Of a DNA stretch of 40,162 bases, positions 23,835 through 32,558 are shown one piece after another. The position numbers and the translations under genes are program-made. How positions within the stretch are numbered: the stretch's first letter is position 1; each line of letters opens with the position of its first letter. Under the pieces are notes generated by a model. It was not told the DNA's origin, did not search any database, and saw only the letters and a program-made list of their open reading frames with translations. The DNA comes from a bacterium (GTDB lineage: Bacteria; Chloroflexota; Dormibacteria; UBA8260; Bog-877). The DNA lies in assembly GCA_021802115.1 (NCBI GenBank), contig JAKABA010000020.1, positions 1 through 40,162 on the forward strand, written 5' to 3'.

Positions 23835-25021
23835 AGACGCAGCTGGGAACACCCGAGTTGGGAGAAAGTGTCGCGCCGCGACGGCGCCGAGGACTTCGCC
23901 CGGGGGTCACGACCGGAACGTGCGCTGCCGCGGCGGCCAAGGCGGCCTGCCTCAGCCTGCGCGGAGTGGCGGTGCCGTCAGTGAGCCTGCGCGTCCCGGC
24001 GGGCGTGACCGTGGAGCTGGCGGTGAAGTCGCTCGTCCGCGCGGAGATGACAGCCCGTGCCAGCGTGATCAAGGATGCCGGTGATGACCCCGACGTCACC
24101 CATGGTGCGGAGGTCGGAGCGCGTGTCACCCTTATCGGTGAGCCGATCCGGCTTCGGGCGGGGTGGCATGTGGTCGGGGAAGGGGTGGTCAGTTGTCGCT
24201 TGGCGCCGGGGTCGGTGATCTCGCTTGCGGCCGGGCGTGGAGTTGGGGTGGTCACTCGTCCCGGCCTCGGGATTCCTGTGGGCGGTCCGGCGATCAACCC
24301 GGTGCCGCGGCGCATGATCGCAGCCGCGGTCCGTGACAGCTTGGAGCAGCTCCCGCCCAGCATCAGGGTGGAGGTGTTCGTCGTCGGAGGGGAGGCTTTG
24401 GCGCAGCGCACGCTCAACGCTCGACTGGGCGTGGTCGGGGGCCTATCTATCCTTGGGACAACCGGGATTGTGCGCCCGTACTCCACCGCGGCTTGGAGGG
24501 CCAGCGTCCTTCAGGGTGTGGATGTTGCTGCGGCAGCCGCGGTCGGCTGTGTCGTGGCGAGCACGGGCGGGCGCAGTGAGAAGTACGCCCGGCGCCGGTA
24601 TCCGGAACTGCCAGATGTCGCTTTCGTGGAGATGGGCGAGTTCACCGGCCACCTACTGCTGCGGGCGCGGCAGCGGCAGGTCCCCCGGGTCGTGCTGGCT
24701 GGGTTCATCGGCAAGCTCTCGAAGATTGCGAACGGCAACTTCATGACGCACGTGGCGGGCAATCAGGTGGACTTGCGCTATCTGGCTGGGGTGGCGCAGC
24801 GGGCCGGGGCGCCCCCGGCCCTGGTCGCCGCCACCCGCACCGCCAACACCGCCAGGCACGTCCAGGAGCTGGTGCTGAACGCGGGCACCACCCCATTCTT
24901 CGACCTGGTCTGTGTGGATGTTCGCGACCGATGCGAGCAGTTCGTCGGATCGGCGCCACGAGTCGGGGTGCTGCTGTTCGACTTCGACGGTGAGCTCCTG
25001 GGGAGTGCGGGCAGTGTTTGA
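23831..25021 (+). CDS. cbiD: Cobalt-precorrin-5B C1-methyltransferase CbiD
   Basis: CbiD methylates C1 of the ring after extrusion of the two-carbon fragment by CbiG. It is a marker of the early-cobalt (anaerobic-type) pathway, where CobF serves in the late-insertion one. The 396-residue protein starts at GTG 23831 in the cbiC stop. Family motifs are PGVTTGTCAAAAAKAA (residues 24-39), VIKDAGDDPDVTHG, GVGVVTRPGL, NPVPRRMI, LGILGTTGIV-like LSILGTTGIVRPYS and GFIGKLSKIANGNFMTH. The downstream cbiET gene begins inside its last codons (8-base overlap). Confidence 0.95.
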   Translation: MKTQLGTPELGESVAPRRRRGLRPGVTTGTCAAAAAKAACLSLRGVAVPSVSLRVPAGVTVELAVKSLVRAEMTARASVIKDAGDDPDVTHGAEVGARVTLIGEPIRLRAGWHVVGEGVVSCRLAPGSVISLAAGRGVGVVTRPGLGIPVGGPAINPVPRRMIAAAVRDSLEQLPPSIRVEVFVVGGEALAQRTLNARLGVVGGLSILGTTGIVRPYSTAAWRASVLQGVDVAAAAAVGCVVASTGGRSEKYARRRYPELPDVAFVEMGEFTGHLLLRARQRQVPRVVLAGFIGKLSKIANGNFMTHVAGNQVDLRYLAGVAQRAGAPPALVAATRTANTARHVQELVLNAGTTPFFDLVCVDVRDRCEQFVGSAPRVGVLLFDFDGELLGSAGSV

Positions 25022-26285
25022 GTTCGCGACCCCGGAGCCCAAGCGAGTGTCGGCACCGTGGCGCGGGACGCTTCCGGTGGTCGGCGTCGGACTCGCCGGT
25101 CGGGCCGGTATGAGTCCTCGGGGCCGTCTTCTTCTGGACCGGGCTGAGGTGGTGGTGGGATCACCGCGTCAGTTGGAGCAGGTGGGTACCGCTGCCCACC
25201 AGCGGCGAGTCTTGTGGCATGGCAAGCTCCCTGAGTTGATCGGACAGCTGGACGGATTGGCGGCGGACCGCTCAGTGTTGCTTGCCAGTGGGGATCCCAA
25301 TATGTACGGCATCGGCGCCAGCTTGGTGGCGCGCTTTGGGTCCGCGACAGTTGACATGGAGCCCGCCGTCTCCAGCTTGCAGCTGGCGCTGGCCAGAGCT
25401 GGGCTGCCGTTTGTCTCCACCGCTTTGCTCAGTGTCGTCGGGAGGCCCCTCAACGCACTTGGGCCGGCACGGTTTGCCCGCCGAGCCGCGATTCTCACCG
25501 ACGAACAGAACGATCCGGCCGCAGCGGCGCGGTTCCTGATCGACTTGGGCTTGGAGCCGGAAGCACAGGCCTTCATCGCAGAGCGGCTCGGTGCCGAAGA
25601 CGAAAGGATCCGTGTCGGCGAGTTGGGGAGCCTGCCGAGCGCTCCCTACGATCCGCTGACCGTCTTGGTTGTGCAGAGGCAGGCGGCTTGTGGCCCCAGT
25701 TCAGGTCAGGACGAATCCCTGTACGCGCATCGGCGGGGCCAGGTCACCAAGGCGGAGGTTCGAGCCGTCGCCCTGGCCGGGCTGGACATCTCGCCCGAAG
25801 ATGTGGTCTGGGACGTGGGGGCAGGCTGTGGCTCGGTCACGGTGGAGGCGGCCAGACTGGCGGCGGCAGGTAGCGTGTATGCCGTGGAGCGCGAGCGCAC
25901 GCAGATCGAGCTTCTGCAGCAGAACCTGGCCAGCCAGGGTAGCTGGAACGTGGCAGTCAGCGAGGGAGATGCCCTGGCTGTCATGCCCTCACTTCCGGTC
26001 CCGGATGCGGTCTTCGTCGGGGGTGGTGGGCGAGACTTGGCGCCGATCCTGCAGCTTGGAATCACCGCTCTGCGGCGCCGTCGCGCAGCGGTACCGGGGC
26101 GGGTGGTGGCCACCTTCGCCACCCTGGAGGCGGTCTCTGACGCTTACCACGTGTGCCTCGCCGAGGGTTTGCGCCTGCGGATCTCCCAGGTGCAGGTGGC
26201 CCGGGCCCGGGAGGTGGGCGGGAGGCTTGCTCTCGCGGCCCTTAATCCCGTATTCGTTTTGGTCGCTCAGGTGTCTCGCGGATGA
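25014..26285 (+). CDS. cobL: Precorrin-6Y C5,15-methyltransferase / decarboxylase (CbiE-CbiT fusion, CobL)
   Basis: This enzyme methylates C5 and C15 and removes the acetate carboxyl at C12. The 423-residue chain has an N-terminal CbiE tetrapyrrole methylase domain (about 16-215; VVGVGLAGRAG, LASGDPNMYGIG). The C-terminal CbiT part (about 235-420) is a Rossmann methyltransferase with YAHRRGQVTKAEVRA and the SAM loop VVWDVGAGCGSVTVEAA, then FVGGGGRDL. Fused CbiE/CbiT is the usual CobL arrangement. I chose GTG 25014, with GGGGAG eight bases upstream; longer in-frame starts would overlap cbiD deeply. It ends in an ATGA overlap with the next gene. Confidence 0.93.
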   Translation: MFEFATPEPKRVSAPWRGTLPVVGVGLAGRAGMSPRGRLLLDRAEVVVGSPRQLEQVGTAAHQRRVLWHGKLPELIGQLDGLAADRSVLLASGDPNMYGIGASLVARFGSATVDMEPAVSSLQLALARAGLPFVSTALLSVVGRPLNALGPARFARRAAILTDEQNDPAAAARFLIDLGLEPEAQAFIAERLGAEDERIRVGELGSLPSAPYDPLTVLVVQRQAACGPSSGQDESLYAHRRGQVTKAEVRAVALAGLDISPEDVVWDVGAGCGSVTVEAARLAAAGSVYAVERERTQIELLQQNLASQGSWNVAVSEGDALAVMPSLPVPDAVFVGGGGRDLAPILQLGITALRRRRAAVPGRVVATFATLEAVSDAYHVCLAEGLRLRISQVQVARAREVGGRLALAALNPVFVLVAQVSRG

Positions 26286-28855
26286 CAGCCAGCTCCGCGG
26301 TTGCCGTCGGGCCGTCCTCTGGCGGAGTGCTTCACGGCGTCGGCGTTGGCCCCGGCGATCCCGAGCTAATGACACTGAAGTCAGTGCGGTTGATTCAGGA
26401 GGCGGATGTCGTGTTCTGCCCCGCAGGCAGAACCGGCGCCGGGCGCGCGTTCCGGACCGCATCGGCTCACCTGTCTGGGAAGCAGGTTGTGGAACTGGAC
26501 TTCGAGATGAGCCAAGACCCCCGTCTGGCGGTGACGGCGTCGGCCGAGCGCGTGGCGGCTGAGCTTGACCCGGCTAGGGTCGGGGTTTTTCTCACCGAAG
26601 GTGACCCCAGCATCTACAGCACCTTTGGCCTCCTAAGAGATCGGCTTGGCGAGATCGCTCCCTGGATCCGCTGTGTCGCGGTGCCGGGCGTTAGCTCACT
26701 GACAGCGGCTGCCGCCGCCGCCGGCGTCTCCCTGGTCCAGGGCAGCGAGACGCTCGCCGTTGTCCCCGGGTCCGCTGCCCCAGAGCTGTTGAAGGATGCC
26801 CTGGCAGTGTCTGACAGGGTCGCGATCACCAAGCCCAGCATGCAACCGGACCTGGCCGAGCTGATGGCTGAGGCCGGCGTTCTGAGTGGCTCGACTCTGG
26901 TGACCGAGGCAGGTTCCAGTCGCGAGAAGGTGGTCTCGGGCGCCGCTCAGATACCCTCAGCTGCGCCGTACTTCTCGCTCTGGCTCGCACCCGGGGCGGC
27001 GCCAGCGGGCGGCCGAGTGTATTTCGTGGGAGCAGGGCCAGGAGATCCTTCCTGCCTAACCAGACGAGCATTGGCCGTCATCCGCCGAGCCGACCTCCTG
27101 GTCACGGCCGACTCCCTGGTGATGGACCAGGTGGCCGGCCTGGCAGGTCGTGGAGCCAGGGTCATCGGCAGCTCTTCCATGACGCTGGAGGAAGTCGTTG
27201 ATGAGATGGTCACGGCTGCGTCCCAAGGTCTGGTGGTGGTGCGCCTCCACAGTGGCGACCCCTCGGTCTATGGGGCTCTGGCGGAGCAGATAGACCTGCT
27301 CAAAGCGTCGCAGGTGCGGTTCGAGATCGTGCCCGGAGTGAGCTCGGTCTTCGCCGCTGCCGCCGCTCTCGGAGTCGAGCTCACCGTCCCCGGCGGGGCG
27401 CAGACGGTGATCCTGACGCGTCACGGAAGGAGGGTTCCTACTCCGAGCCGGGAGCGACTCCGCGAACTGGCGTCCACGCGCGCGACCGTGGCCATATTCC
27501 TGAGCGCCCTGGCAGTTCGCGACGTGCAGCGGGAGCTGCTGGCAGGCGGGTTGAGCCGCGACACACCGGCAGCGGTTGCTTACCGGGTCAGTTGGCCGGA
27601 CCAGATGGTGGAACGCACCACGCTCGCAGGGCTGGTGGAGGTGGTGAGTAGGCATCGGCTGCGGCGGCATGCCCTGCTCTTGGTGGGGGATGCGCTAGGC
27701 CCGACCGACCGCCGCTCGCGGCTCTATGACCCCGGCCACGCGCATGTCCGTCGTCGCCGCCGGCCACCCCGGCTGCAGCCAGAGTTGGCCCGGCTCGCCG
27801 CAGTCGCGATCACGCGGCCCGGGCTCGGGCTTGCCCATCGGCTGCAGCGCTCCTCTCGGGAGTTGGAGGTGTACGCTCCCGCGGCGGTGGCGGAGCCCGG
27901 CGACCGTGCCGTTTCGGAGATAGCGGCCATGGCCCGGAGGCTGTTCGCAGAGCGACGGCCGCTGGTGATGTTCATGGCGGTGGGGGCGGCGGTGCGGATC
28001 TTGGCGCCCGTCCTGTCCGGCAAGTCGACGGATCCGGCTGTGGTGGTAGTCGACGATGCCGGGGAGTTCGCTGTCAGCCTCCTGGGAGGACGCGCGGCTG
28101 GAGCGAACCGGCTGGCGGAGTGGACGGCCGCAGTGCTGGGCGGGCACGCCCTGGTAACGACTGCGGCGGAACGACTCGGGCTGCCCGCACTGGACCAGTT
28201 GCTTGCACGCCGAGGTTGGCAAGTCGCTCGAGGGAGCCTGGGGCGGCTGGAGGGTGCGGTCGTGAACCACGAGGAGATTCTGTTCTACGGCCCAGGGCTG
28301 AGGTTGCCGCGCGCTCGGCCTGGTGGAGTGAGCACTGGAGGCATCAGGTGGCGGAGGGTGCGCCGGATCGGCTCTCCCGCAGTGAAGGATCGCGCCGAGT
28401 GCGCGGGACTGGCGGTGTCCGACCATGAGCTGGGAGACCTTCCCACGGGATGGGTGATAGCTCGGCCGCGTGCGCTGGTGGTCGGGGTGGGCTGTGTCCG
28501 CGCGGCCACAGCGCGGGAGGTTCAGGAGGCCGTGATGGCCGCTTTGTCTCGTCTGGGGCTGAGCGCTGAGGGGGTGGGGACGGTGGCGACCATCGCCGCC
28601 CGTGGGTCTCATCCGGGGATCCGCTCGCTGGCTGACGCGATTGGGGCGAGCTTGGTCACCTTCCCCCCTGAATCGCTGGCCAGCGTGGCGGTAGCGACCG
28701 GTTCCGGCGTGGTCATGAGGGCTGTGGGGACCCCCAGTGTGGCCGAGGCGGCGGCGAAGCTGGCAAGCCGAGGAAACATCCTCCAGCCCAAGATGGTCAT
28801 GGGGAGGGTCACGGTGGCAATTGCGGAGAGGTTACCTGGTGAGGCAGCGGCATGA
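26282..28855 (+). CDS. CbiL-CbiF-CbiG triple fusion (C20-methyltransferase / C11-methyltransferase / precorrin-5A hydrolase)
   Basis: One 857-residue chain carries three enzymes of ring contraction. Residues about 17-235 are CbiL (CobI): GVGVGPGDPELMTLKSVRLI, TEGDPSIYSTFG, AVPGVSSLTAAAAAAGV. Residues about 245-485 are CbiF (CobM): VYFVGAGPGDPSCLTRRA, RLHSGDPSVYGALAEQ, IVPGVSSVFAAAAALGVELT. From about 504 to the end is CbiG: MAVGAAVRILAPVL, KSTDPAVVVVDDAG, and a C-terminal CobE-like domain with VVGVGCVRAATAREV (near 730). An Arg-rich linker (HVRRRRRPPR) joins the second and third parts. The three act at C20 methylation, C11 methylation and opening of the lactone with loss of the C20 fragment. 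The frame is continuous, so this is a real fusion as sequenced. ATG 26282 overlaps the cobL stop. Confidence 0.92.
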   Translation: MTASSAVAVGPSSGGVLHGVGVGPGDPELMTLKSVRLIQEADVVFCPAGRTGAGRAFRTASAHLSGKQVVELDFEMSQDPRLAVTASAERVAAELDPARVGVFLTEGDPSIYSTFGLLRDRLGEIAPWIRCVAVPGVSSLTAAAAAAGVSLVQGSETLAVVPGSAAPELLKDALAVSDRVAITKPSMQPDLAELMAEAGVLSGSTLVTEAGSSREKVVSGAAQIPSAAPYFSLWLAPGAAPAGGRVYFVGAGPGDPSCLTRRALAVIRRADLLVTADSLVMDQVAGLAGRGARVIGSSSMTLEEVVDEMVTAASQGLVVVRLHSGDPSVYGALAEQIDLLKASQVRFEIVPGVSSVFAAAAALGVELTVPGGAQTVILTRHGRRVPTPSRERLRELASTRATVAIFLSALAVRDVQRELLAGGLSRDTPAAVAYRVSWPDQMVERTTLAGLVEVVSRHRLRRHALLLVGDALGPTDRRSRLYDPGHAHVRRRRRPPRLQPELARLAAVAITRPGLGLAHRLQRSSRELEVYAPAAVAEPGDRAVSEIAAMARRLFAERRPLVMFMAVGAAVRILAPVLSGKSTDPAVVVVDDAGEFAVSLLGGRAAGANRLAEWTAAVLGGHALVTTAAERLGLPALDQLLARRGWQVARGSLGRLEGAVVNHEEILFYGPGLRLPRARPGGVSTGGIRWRRVRRIGSPAVKDRAECAGLAVSDHELGDLPTGWVIARPRALVVGVGCVRAATAREVQEAVMAALSRLGLSAEGVGTVATIAARGSHPGIRSLADAIGASLVTFPPESLASVAVATGSGVVMRAVGTPSVAEAAAKLASRGNILQPKMVMGRVTVAIAERLPGEAAA

Positions 28856-29613
28856 TGAGTGGTCGTCTCACGATCGTTGGAATCGGGCCCGGCGTCGGAG
28901 ACCACCTGACTCGAGCGGCTGCTGAGGAGCTAGCGGGCGCCGATGTCTTACTGGGGTATCGGGCCTACCTTGAGATGCTGAAGTCGGAGGAGCTGCAGGC
29001 TCGGGTGGAGGTTTTCGAGATCGGCCAGGAGGTGGCTCGTGCGCGCCGGGCGGCGCTCCTGGCACTTTCTGGTGAGCGAGTGGCGCTGGTGAGCAGCGGT
29101 GACCCTGGCATCTATGGGATGGCCGCCCTGGCCCTGAGCGAACTGGACAGTCTCGCAAAGGGCCAGCCGTTGCCAGAGACCAAGGTCGTGCCCGGGGTGA
29201 CCGCGGCAAGTGCGGCAGCCGCCCTGCTCGGGGCCCCGCTCGCCATGGACTTCGCCTGCCTCAGCCTGTCGGACCGGCTCGTGCCGTGGCCGGAACTCGA
29301 GGCACGGATCCGCTCCCTGGTTGCGGTGGACGTGGTTCTGGCTATCTACAATCCGAGGAGCGGGTCGCGGATTCGGCCATGGCAAGTTGCTGTCGGTGAA
29401 ATCGCGAAGGCCCGCCCCCCGGTGACGCCGGTGGGGGTGGTTCGGCGAGCCATGCGTGAGGGCCAGGCGATCATGCTCACGGACGTGGCCCGGTTGGGCG
29501 AGATAGAGGTGGACATGGAGACTTGCGTGATAGTCGGGTCGAGCCGCACCCGCCGAGTGGGCGACTGGATGGTGACACTTCGCGACTGGGGCTCAAATGG
29601 GGCTGGCTCATGA
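28852..29613 (+). CDS. cbiH: Cobalt-precorrin-3B C17-methyltransferase (ring contraction)
   Basis: CbiH (CobJ) methylates C17 and promotes contraction of the macrocycle. The 253-residue protein is a stand-alone tetrapyrrole methylase: LTIVGIGPGVGDHLTRAAAEEL (in the first 27 residues), LLGYRAYLEML, VALVSSGDPGIYGMAALAL, VVPGVTAASAAAALLGAPL and LAIYNPRSGSR are typical. The ATG overlaps the stop of the triple fusion gene (ATGA). There is no fused ferredoxin-like part, and no CobG or CobZ is present, which fits the early-cobalt route, where CbiH acts on the lactone-forming step itself. Confidence 0.94.
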   Translation: MMSGRLTIVGIGPGVGDHLTRAAAEELAGADVLLGYRAYLEMLKSEELQARVEVFEIGQEVARARRAALLALSGERVALVSSGDPGIYGMAALALSELDSLAKGQPLPETKVVPGVTAASAAAALLGAPLAMDFACLSLSDRLVPWPELEARIRSLVAVDVVLAIYNPRSGSRIRPWQVAVGEIAKARPPVTPVGVVRRAMREGQAIMLTDVARLGEIEVDMETCVIVGSSRTRRVGDWMVTLRDWGSNGAGS

Positions 29614-30713
29614 CTGCTCTAGAGCAGCTGCTCGCCGCTATAGGACCCGTGCATGCCGGAGCCGCCGAGGCTGCACGCCAACGTCAGGACCAGCTGACCA
29701 AGCCGACGGGGAGCCTGGGCCGGCTCGAGGACCTCTCCATTCGGCTGGCGGCCATCAAGGGAGGTGCGCCCGGTTCACTCGACCGGCGCGCTGTTTTGGT
29801 TTTCGCGGCCGACCACGGGGTGGTCGCGGAGGGGGTGAGCGCCTATCCGGCGGAGGTCTCAGCTCAAATGGTCCTGAACTTCCTGAGGGGCGGGGCGGCC
29901 GTGAACGCCATCGCCGCGAGCATCGGAGCCCGGGTGATTGTCACCGATGCGGGGATCGCTGGCGACGTTCTGTGGCACGACGGCGGGCTGCGCCGATTCG
30001 GGGTGCTGGCGGGCACTCGCAATATGACCCGGGAGGCGGCCATGACTCGGCTGGAGGCGCGAGCGGCCCTCGAAGGCGGCGCGGAGGTCATGGAGGCGGT
30101 GGTCGCCGAAGGAATCGATCTGGTGGCGGTCGGTGACATGGGGATTGGCAACACGACGTCCGCCACCGCGCTGGTCAGCGTATTCTGTGCGTCGCCGCCC
30201 GCTCAATTGGTTGGACGGGGCACTGGGATCGACGACGCGGGCCTTCGCCGCAAGACCGCTGCCATAGAGAGGGCCCTACAGCTACACCGGCCACGCCCCG
30301 ATGATCCGCTGGGTGTGCTAGCCACAGTGGGTGGCCTGGAGATCGCTGGGATCGCCGGGGCGATTCTTGCCAGCGCCGTTGCCCGCATTCCGGTCATCCT
30401 CGACGGCCTCATCGCGACCGCCGGCGGTCTAGTGGCGGCGGCGCTCGCCCCTGCGGTGACCGGATACATGTTCGCCGGCCATCGCTCTCAGGAGCCCGCG
30501 CATGAGGTCGCCATGGCTCACCTTGGCCTCCGCCCGATCCTGGACTTGGAGATGCGACTCGGGGAGGGTACTGGGGCGCTGCTGGCCATGCCCATTCTGG
30601 CGGCCGCCGCGGCGGTCCTGGAAGGTATGGCCACATTCGAGGAGGCTGCGGTGTCCGGACCGGCGGCTACCTCGATGGACCCAGCTACCCGTGGCTCTGG
30701 CCTGCCGCATTGA
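29610..30713 (+). CDS. cobT: Nicotinate-nucleotide--dimethylbenzimidazole phosphoribosyltransferase
   Basis: CobT makes alpha-ribazole phosphate from dimethylbenzimidazole and nicotinate mononucleotide, the first step of lower-loop assembly. The 367-residue protein starts at ATG 29610, overlapping the cbiH stop (ATGA). Recognisable parts are QDQLTKPTGSLGRLEDLS, VFAADHGVVAEGVSAYP, FLRGGAAVNA, GDMGIGNTTSA and the catalytic-Glu loop RLGEGTGALLAMPI near the C-terminus. Its base substrate is probably made by bluB at the end of the operon. Confidence 0.96.
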   Translation: MTALEQLLAAIGPVHAGAAEAARQRQDQLTKPTGSLGRLEDLSIRLAAIKGGAPGSLDRRAVLVFAADHGVVAEGVSAYPAEVSAQMVLNFLRGGAAVNAIAASIGARVIVTDAGIAGDVLWHDGGLRRFGVLAGTRNMTREAAMTRLEARAALEGGAEVMEAVVAEGIDLVAVGDMGIGNTTSATALVSVFCASPPAQLVGRGTGIDDAGLRRKTAAIERALQLHRPRPDDPLGVLATVGGLEIAGIAGAILASAVARIPVILDGLIATAGGLVAAALAPAVTGYMFAGHRSQEPAHEVAMAHLGLRPILDLEMRLGEGTGALLAMPILAAAAAVLEGMATFEEAAVSGPAATSMDPATRGSGLPH

Positions 30714-31456
30714 GCGTCAAGGTTCTGAGCCCAGTCCGTGGTGCGCTGGCCGCGGTGGGGTTCCTCACCGCGGTCCCGGTCCCCAGTGCAACAGCCGAGG
30801 ACTTTCCCCTCGGTCGCTTCTGGTTTCCTCTGGTCGGCGCCGGCATCGGCGGCTCTGCGGGCGTGGTCGAATGGTGGCTCTCGCCGGTGGTGGGGCGGGA
30901 CCTCGCAGCCGTGGCGGCCATCGCCACGCTCGCCGTCCTTACGGGAGGGCTTCACCTTGACGGCCTGGGCGACACTGCCGACGGTCTCTTCGGAGGGGAC
31001 AGTCCAACGCAGCGGCTGGCGATCATGCGGGACTCTCGCCTCGGGGCATTTGGCGCTGTCGCCATAACGGTGGTGCTGCTGGGTGACTACTCTGCCCTCG
31101 CCGGTCTGTCCCCGCGGACTGGGCTGGTGCATCTGGTGCTGGTGGGCGCCATCTCCCGGTGGGCGATGCTGATGGTGCTGTTGGCGTTGCCGTATGCACG
31201 TGACGACGGCCTAGGCCTGGCATGGCGCTCCCGGGGGAGTCTGTGGGTGGCGCTGATCGGGACTTTGGAGGTGGTTCCCTTGCTGTCGATCGGTGGGCAA
31301 GCCGCCTGGCGGGGGCTGGGATTGGCCGTGATCGGAGGAGTCCTGATCTCGTACCTGGCAGCACGCAGGATTGGAGGGGCAACGGGTGATGTGTACGGGG
31401 CGGTGGTCGAGGTGTGCCAACTCTTGGTATTGACCGGATGTCTGGTGCGCGGGTGA
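30710..31456 (+). CDS. cobS: Adenosylcobinamide-GDP ribazoletransferase (cobalamin synthase)
   Basis: CobS joins adenosylcobinamide-GDP with alpha-ribazole (phosphate) in the membrane, the last or penultimate step of B12 synthesis. The 248-residue protein is very hydrophobic, with several predicted helices. It carries the family motifs FLTAVPVP, GGLHLDGLGDTADGLFGG (about 83-100) and MRDSRLGAFGA. TTG 30710 overlaps the cobT stop (TTGA). Its own stop overlaps by four bases with a small unknown ORF. Confidence 0.95.
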   Translation: MSVKVLSPVRGALAAVGFLTAVPVPSATAEDFPLGRFWFPLVGAGIGGSAGVVEWWLSPVVGRDLAAVAAIATLAVLTGGLHLDGLGDTADGLFGGDSPTQRLAIMRDSRLGAFGAVAITVVLLGDYSALAGLSPRTGLVHLVLVGAISRWAMLMVLLALPYARDDGLGLAWRSRGSLWVALIGTLEVVPLLSIGGQAAWRGLGLAVIGGVLISYLAARRIGGATGDVYGAVVEVCQLLVLTGCLVRG

Positions 31457-31635
31457 GGGCCGGGGAACGGTCTGGGCCCGGGTCGGTGGGGTCGCGCGAG
31501 CGGCCGACTGCGCTCGGCGGGCTCGCGGCGGCGATTGGGACGATCGCTCAGGGCTGTTGCAGCCTGGTTGGCACAACCCGTGGTATGGCTGCGACCGGCG
31601 TCGGCCCGGCGCGCGACTCGGTCGCGTTTCAGTGA
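31453..31635 (+). CDS. Small hypothetical ORF between cobS and cbiB
   Basis: This open frame of 60 codons starts at GTG in the cobS stop (GTGA) and ends in a TGA that overlaps the GTG start of cbiB (GTGA again). It therefore fits the four-base overlap pattern of the whole operon at both ends. By hand count 48 of its 60 codons end in G or C, similar to coding sequence here. The product is rich in Gly, Arg, Ser and Ala, with two adjacent Cys (QGCCSLV). I recognise no family and see no signal peptide. It may be a real small protein, or just an open spacer that keeps ribosomes moving to cbiB. Confidence 0.4.
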   Translation: MRAGERSGPGSVGSRERPTALGGLAAAIGTIAQGCCSLVGTTRGMAATGVGPARDSVAFQ

Positions 31636-32558
31636 AGCCGGCGACGGCGGCGCTCGCCGCAGCGCTCGCTCTGGATGTGGGTGTCGGGGAAGGCCCGCTG
31701 CGGTGGCACCCGGTGGCCGGATTGGGCTCCTGGCTGCAGGCTCTTCACCGACCGCTGCCCGGCCGCTCCAGACGGACCCAGCTGGTAGGCGGGGCGCTGG
31801 CACTGGGTGAGGTGACCGCAATCGTCGGAATGGGGGCCCACCTGCTGGCGCGTGACGCGACGCGCCGTGGCCTGCTGGGGATGGCGGTAATGGCATCGGT
31901 GCTGAAGTGGACGTTCTCCGCGCGCATGTTGCTGGAGGAGGCGATCGCGGTCGCGTCTGCCCTGGAATGTGCTGATCTCACCGCCGCCCGGCGGCGTCTA
32001 CGGTCGCTGGTGTCACGTCCGGTGGGGCAGCTGGAGCCTGACCTGCTGGCTTCGGCGGCAATCGAGTCTCTGGCTGAGAATCTATCTGACTCGATAGTCG
32101 CCCCACTGCTGTACTACGCGGCATTCGGGCTCCCGGGAGCGGCCGTGTACCGGGTAGTGAACACCGCCGACGCCATGTACGGCTACCACGGTGACACCGA
32201 GTGGCTCGGCAAGGCGGCCGCGCGGACCGACGACGTCCTCAACTGGCTCCCCAGCCGACTATCGGCCGCACTGCTGGTGCTGGCCTCGGCCACCCAGGGC
32301 TGGCCGGCGTCACGGGCGGCGATCACTTGCTGGCGCCGAGATGCGGCGACGACCGCCAGTCCGAATGCGGGACGGCCGATGGCCGCCATGGCGGGGGCGC
32401 TGCGGCGGCGTCTGGAGAAGCAAGGGCACCACGTGCTGGGGGCGGACCAGCCTCGGCCCACCGCTGCTGACGTGCGCCGAGCGGCGCGTCTCACCGGGCT
32501 GGCGGCGGCCGGGGCTTCAGTGGTCACCGCCGTGCTGATCGAGATGCGCAAGCGGTGA
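31632..32558 (+). CDS. cbiB: Adenosylcobinamide-phosphate synthase CbiB
   Basis: CbiB (CobD of the aerobic naming) joins adenosylcobyric acid with aminopropanol (phosphate) in the membrane. The 308-residue protein starts at GTG 31632. The family features are RWHPVAGLGSWLQ near the N-terminus, LLASAAIESLAENLSDSIVAP, ALLYYAAFGLPGAAVYRVVNTAD-type sequence with NTADAMYGYH, and RTDDVLNWLPSRLSAALL. Several hydrophobic helices are present. An alternative TTG at 31557 is in frame, but the extra sequence does not resemble CbiB and has poor coding bias, so I prefer the GTG. Confidence 0.93.
   Translation: MKPATAALAAALALDVGVGEGPLRWHPVAGLGSWLQALHRPLPGRSRRTQLVGGALALGEVTAIVGMGAHLLARDATRRGLLGMAVMASVLKWTFSARMLLEEAIAVASALECADLTAARRRLRSLVSRPVGQLEPDLLASAAIESLAENLSDSIVAPLLYYAAFGLPGAAVYRVVNTADAMYGYHGDTEWLGKAAARTDDVLNWLPSRLSAALLVLASATQGWPASRAAITCWRRDAATTASPNAGRPMAAMAGALRRRLEKQGHHVLGADQPRPTAADVRRAARLTGLAAAGASVVTAVLIEMRKR

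Noticed and set aside
22364..25021. A very long open frame running through cbiA and cbiC and into cbiD
   Set aside because: Only the part from 23831 is CbiD. The upstream part is an open shadow frame of cbiA and cbiC, caused by high GC; it has no family match and both true genes are clear.
31557..31631. N-terminal extension of cbiB from TTG 31557
   Set aside because: The extra 25 residues do not resemble CbiB, and many of its codons end in A or T. GTG 31632 fits the overlap pattern and the family's N-terminus.
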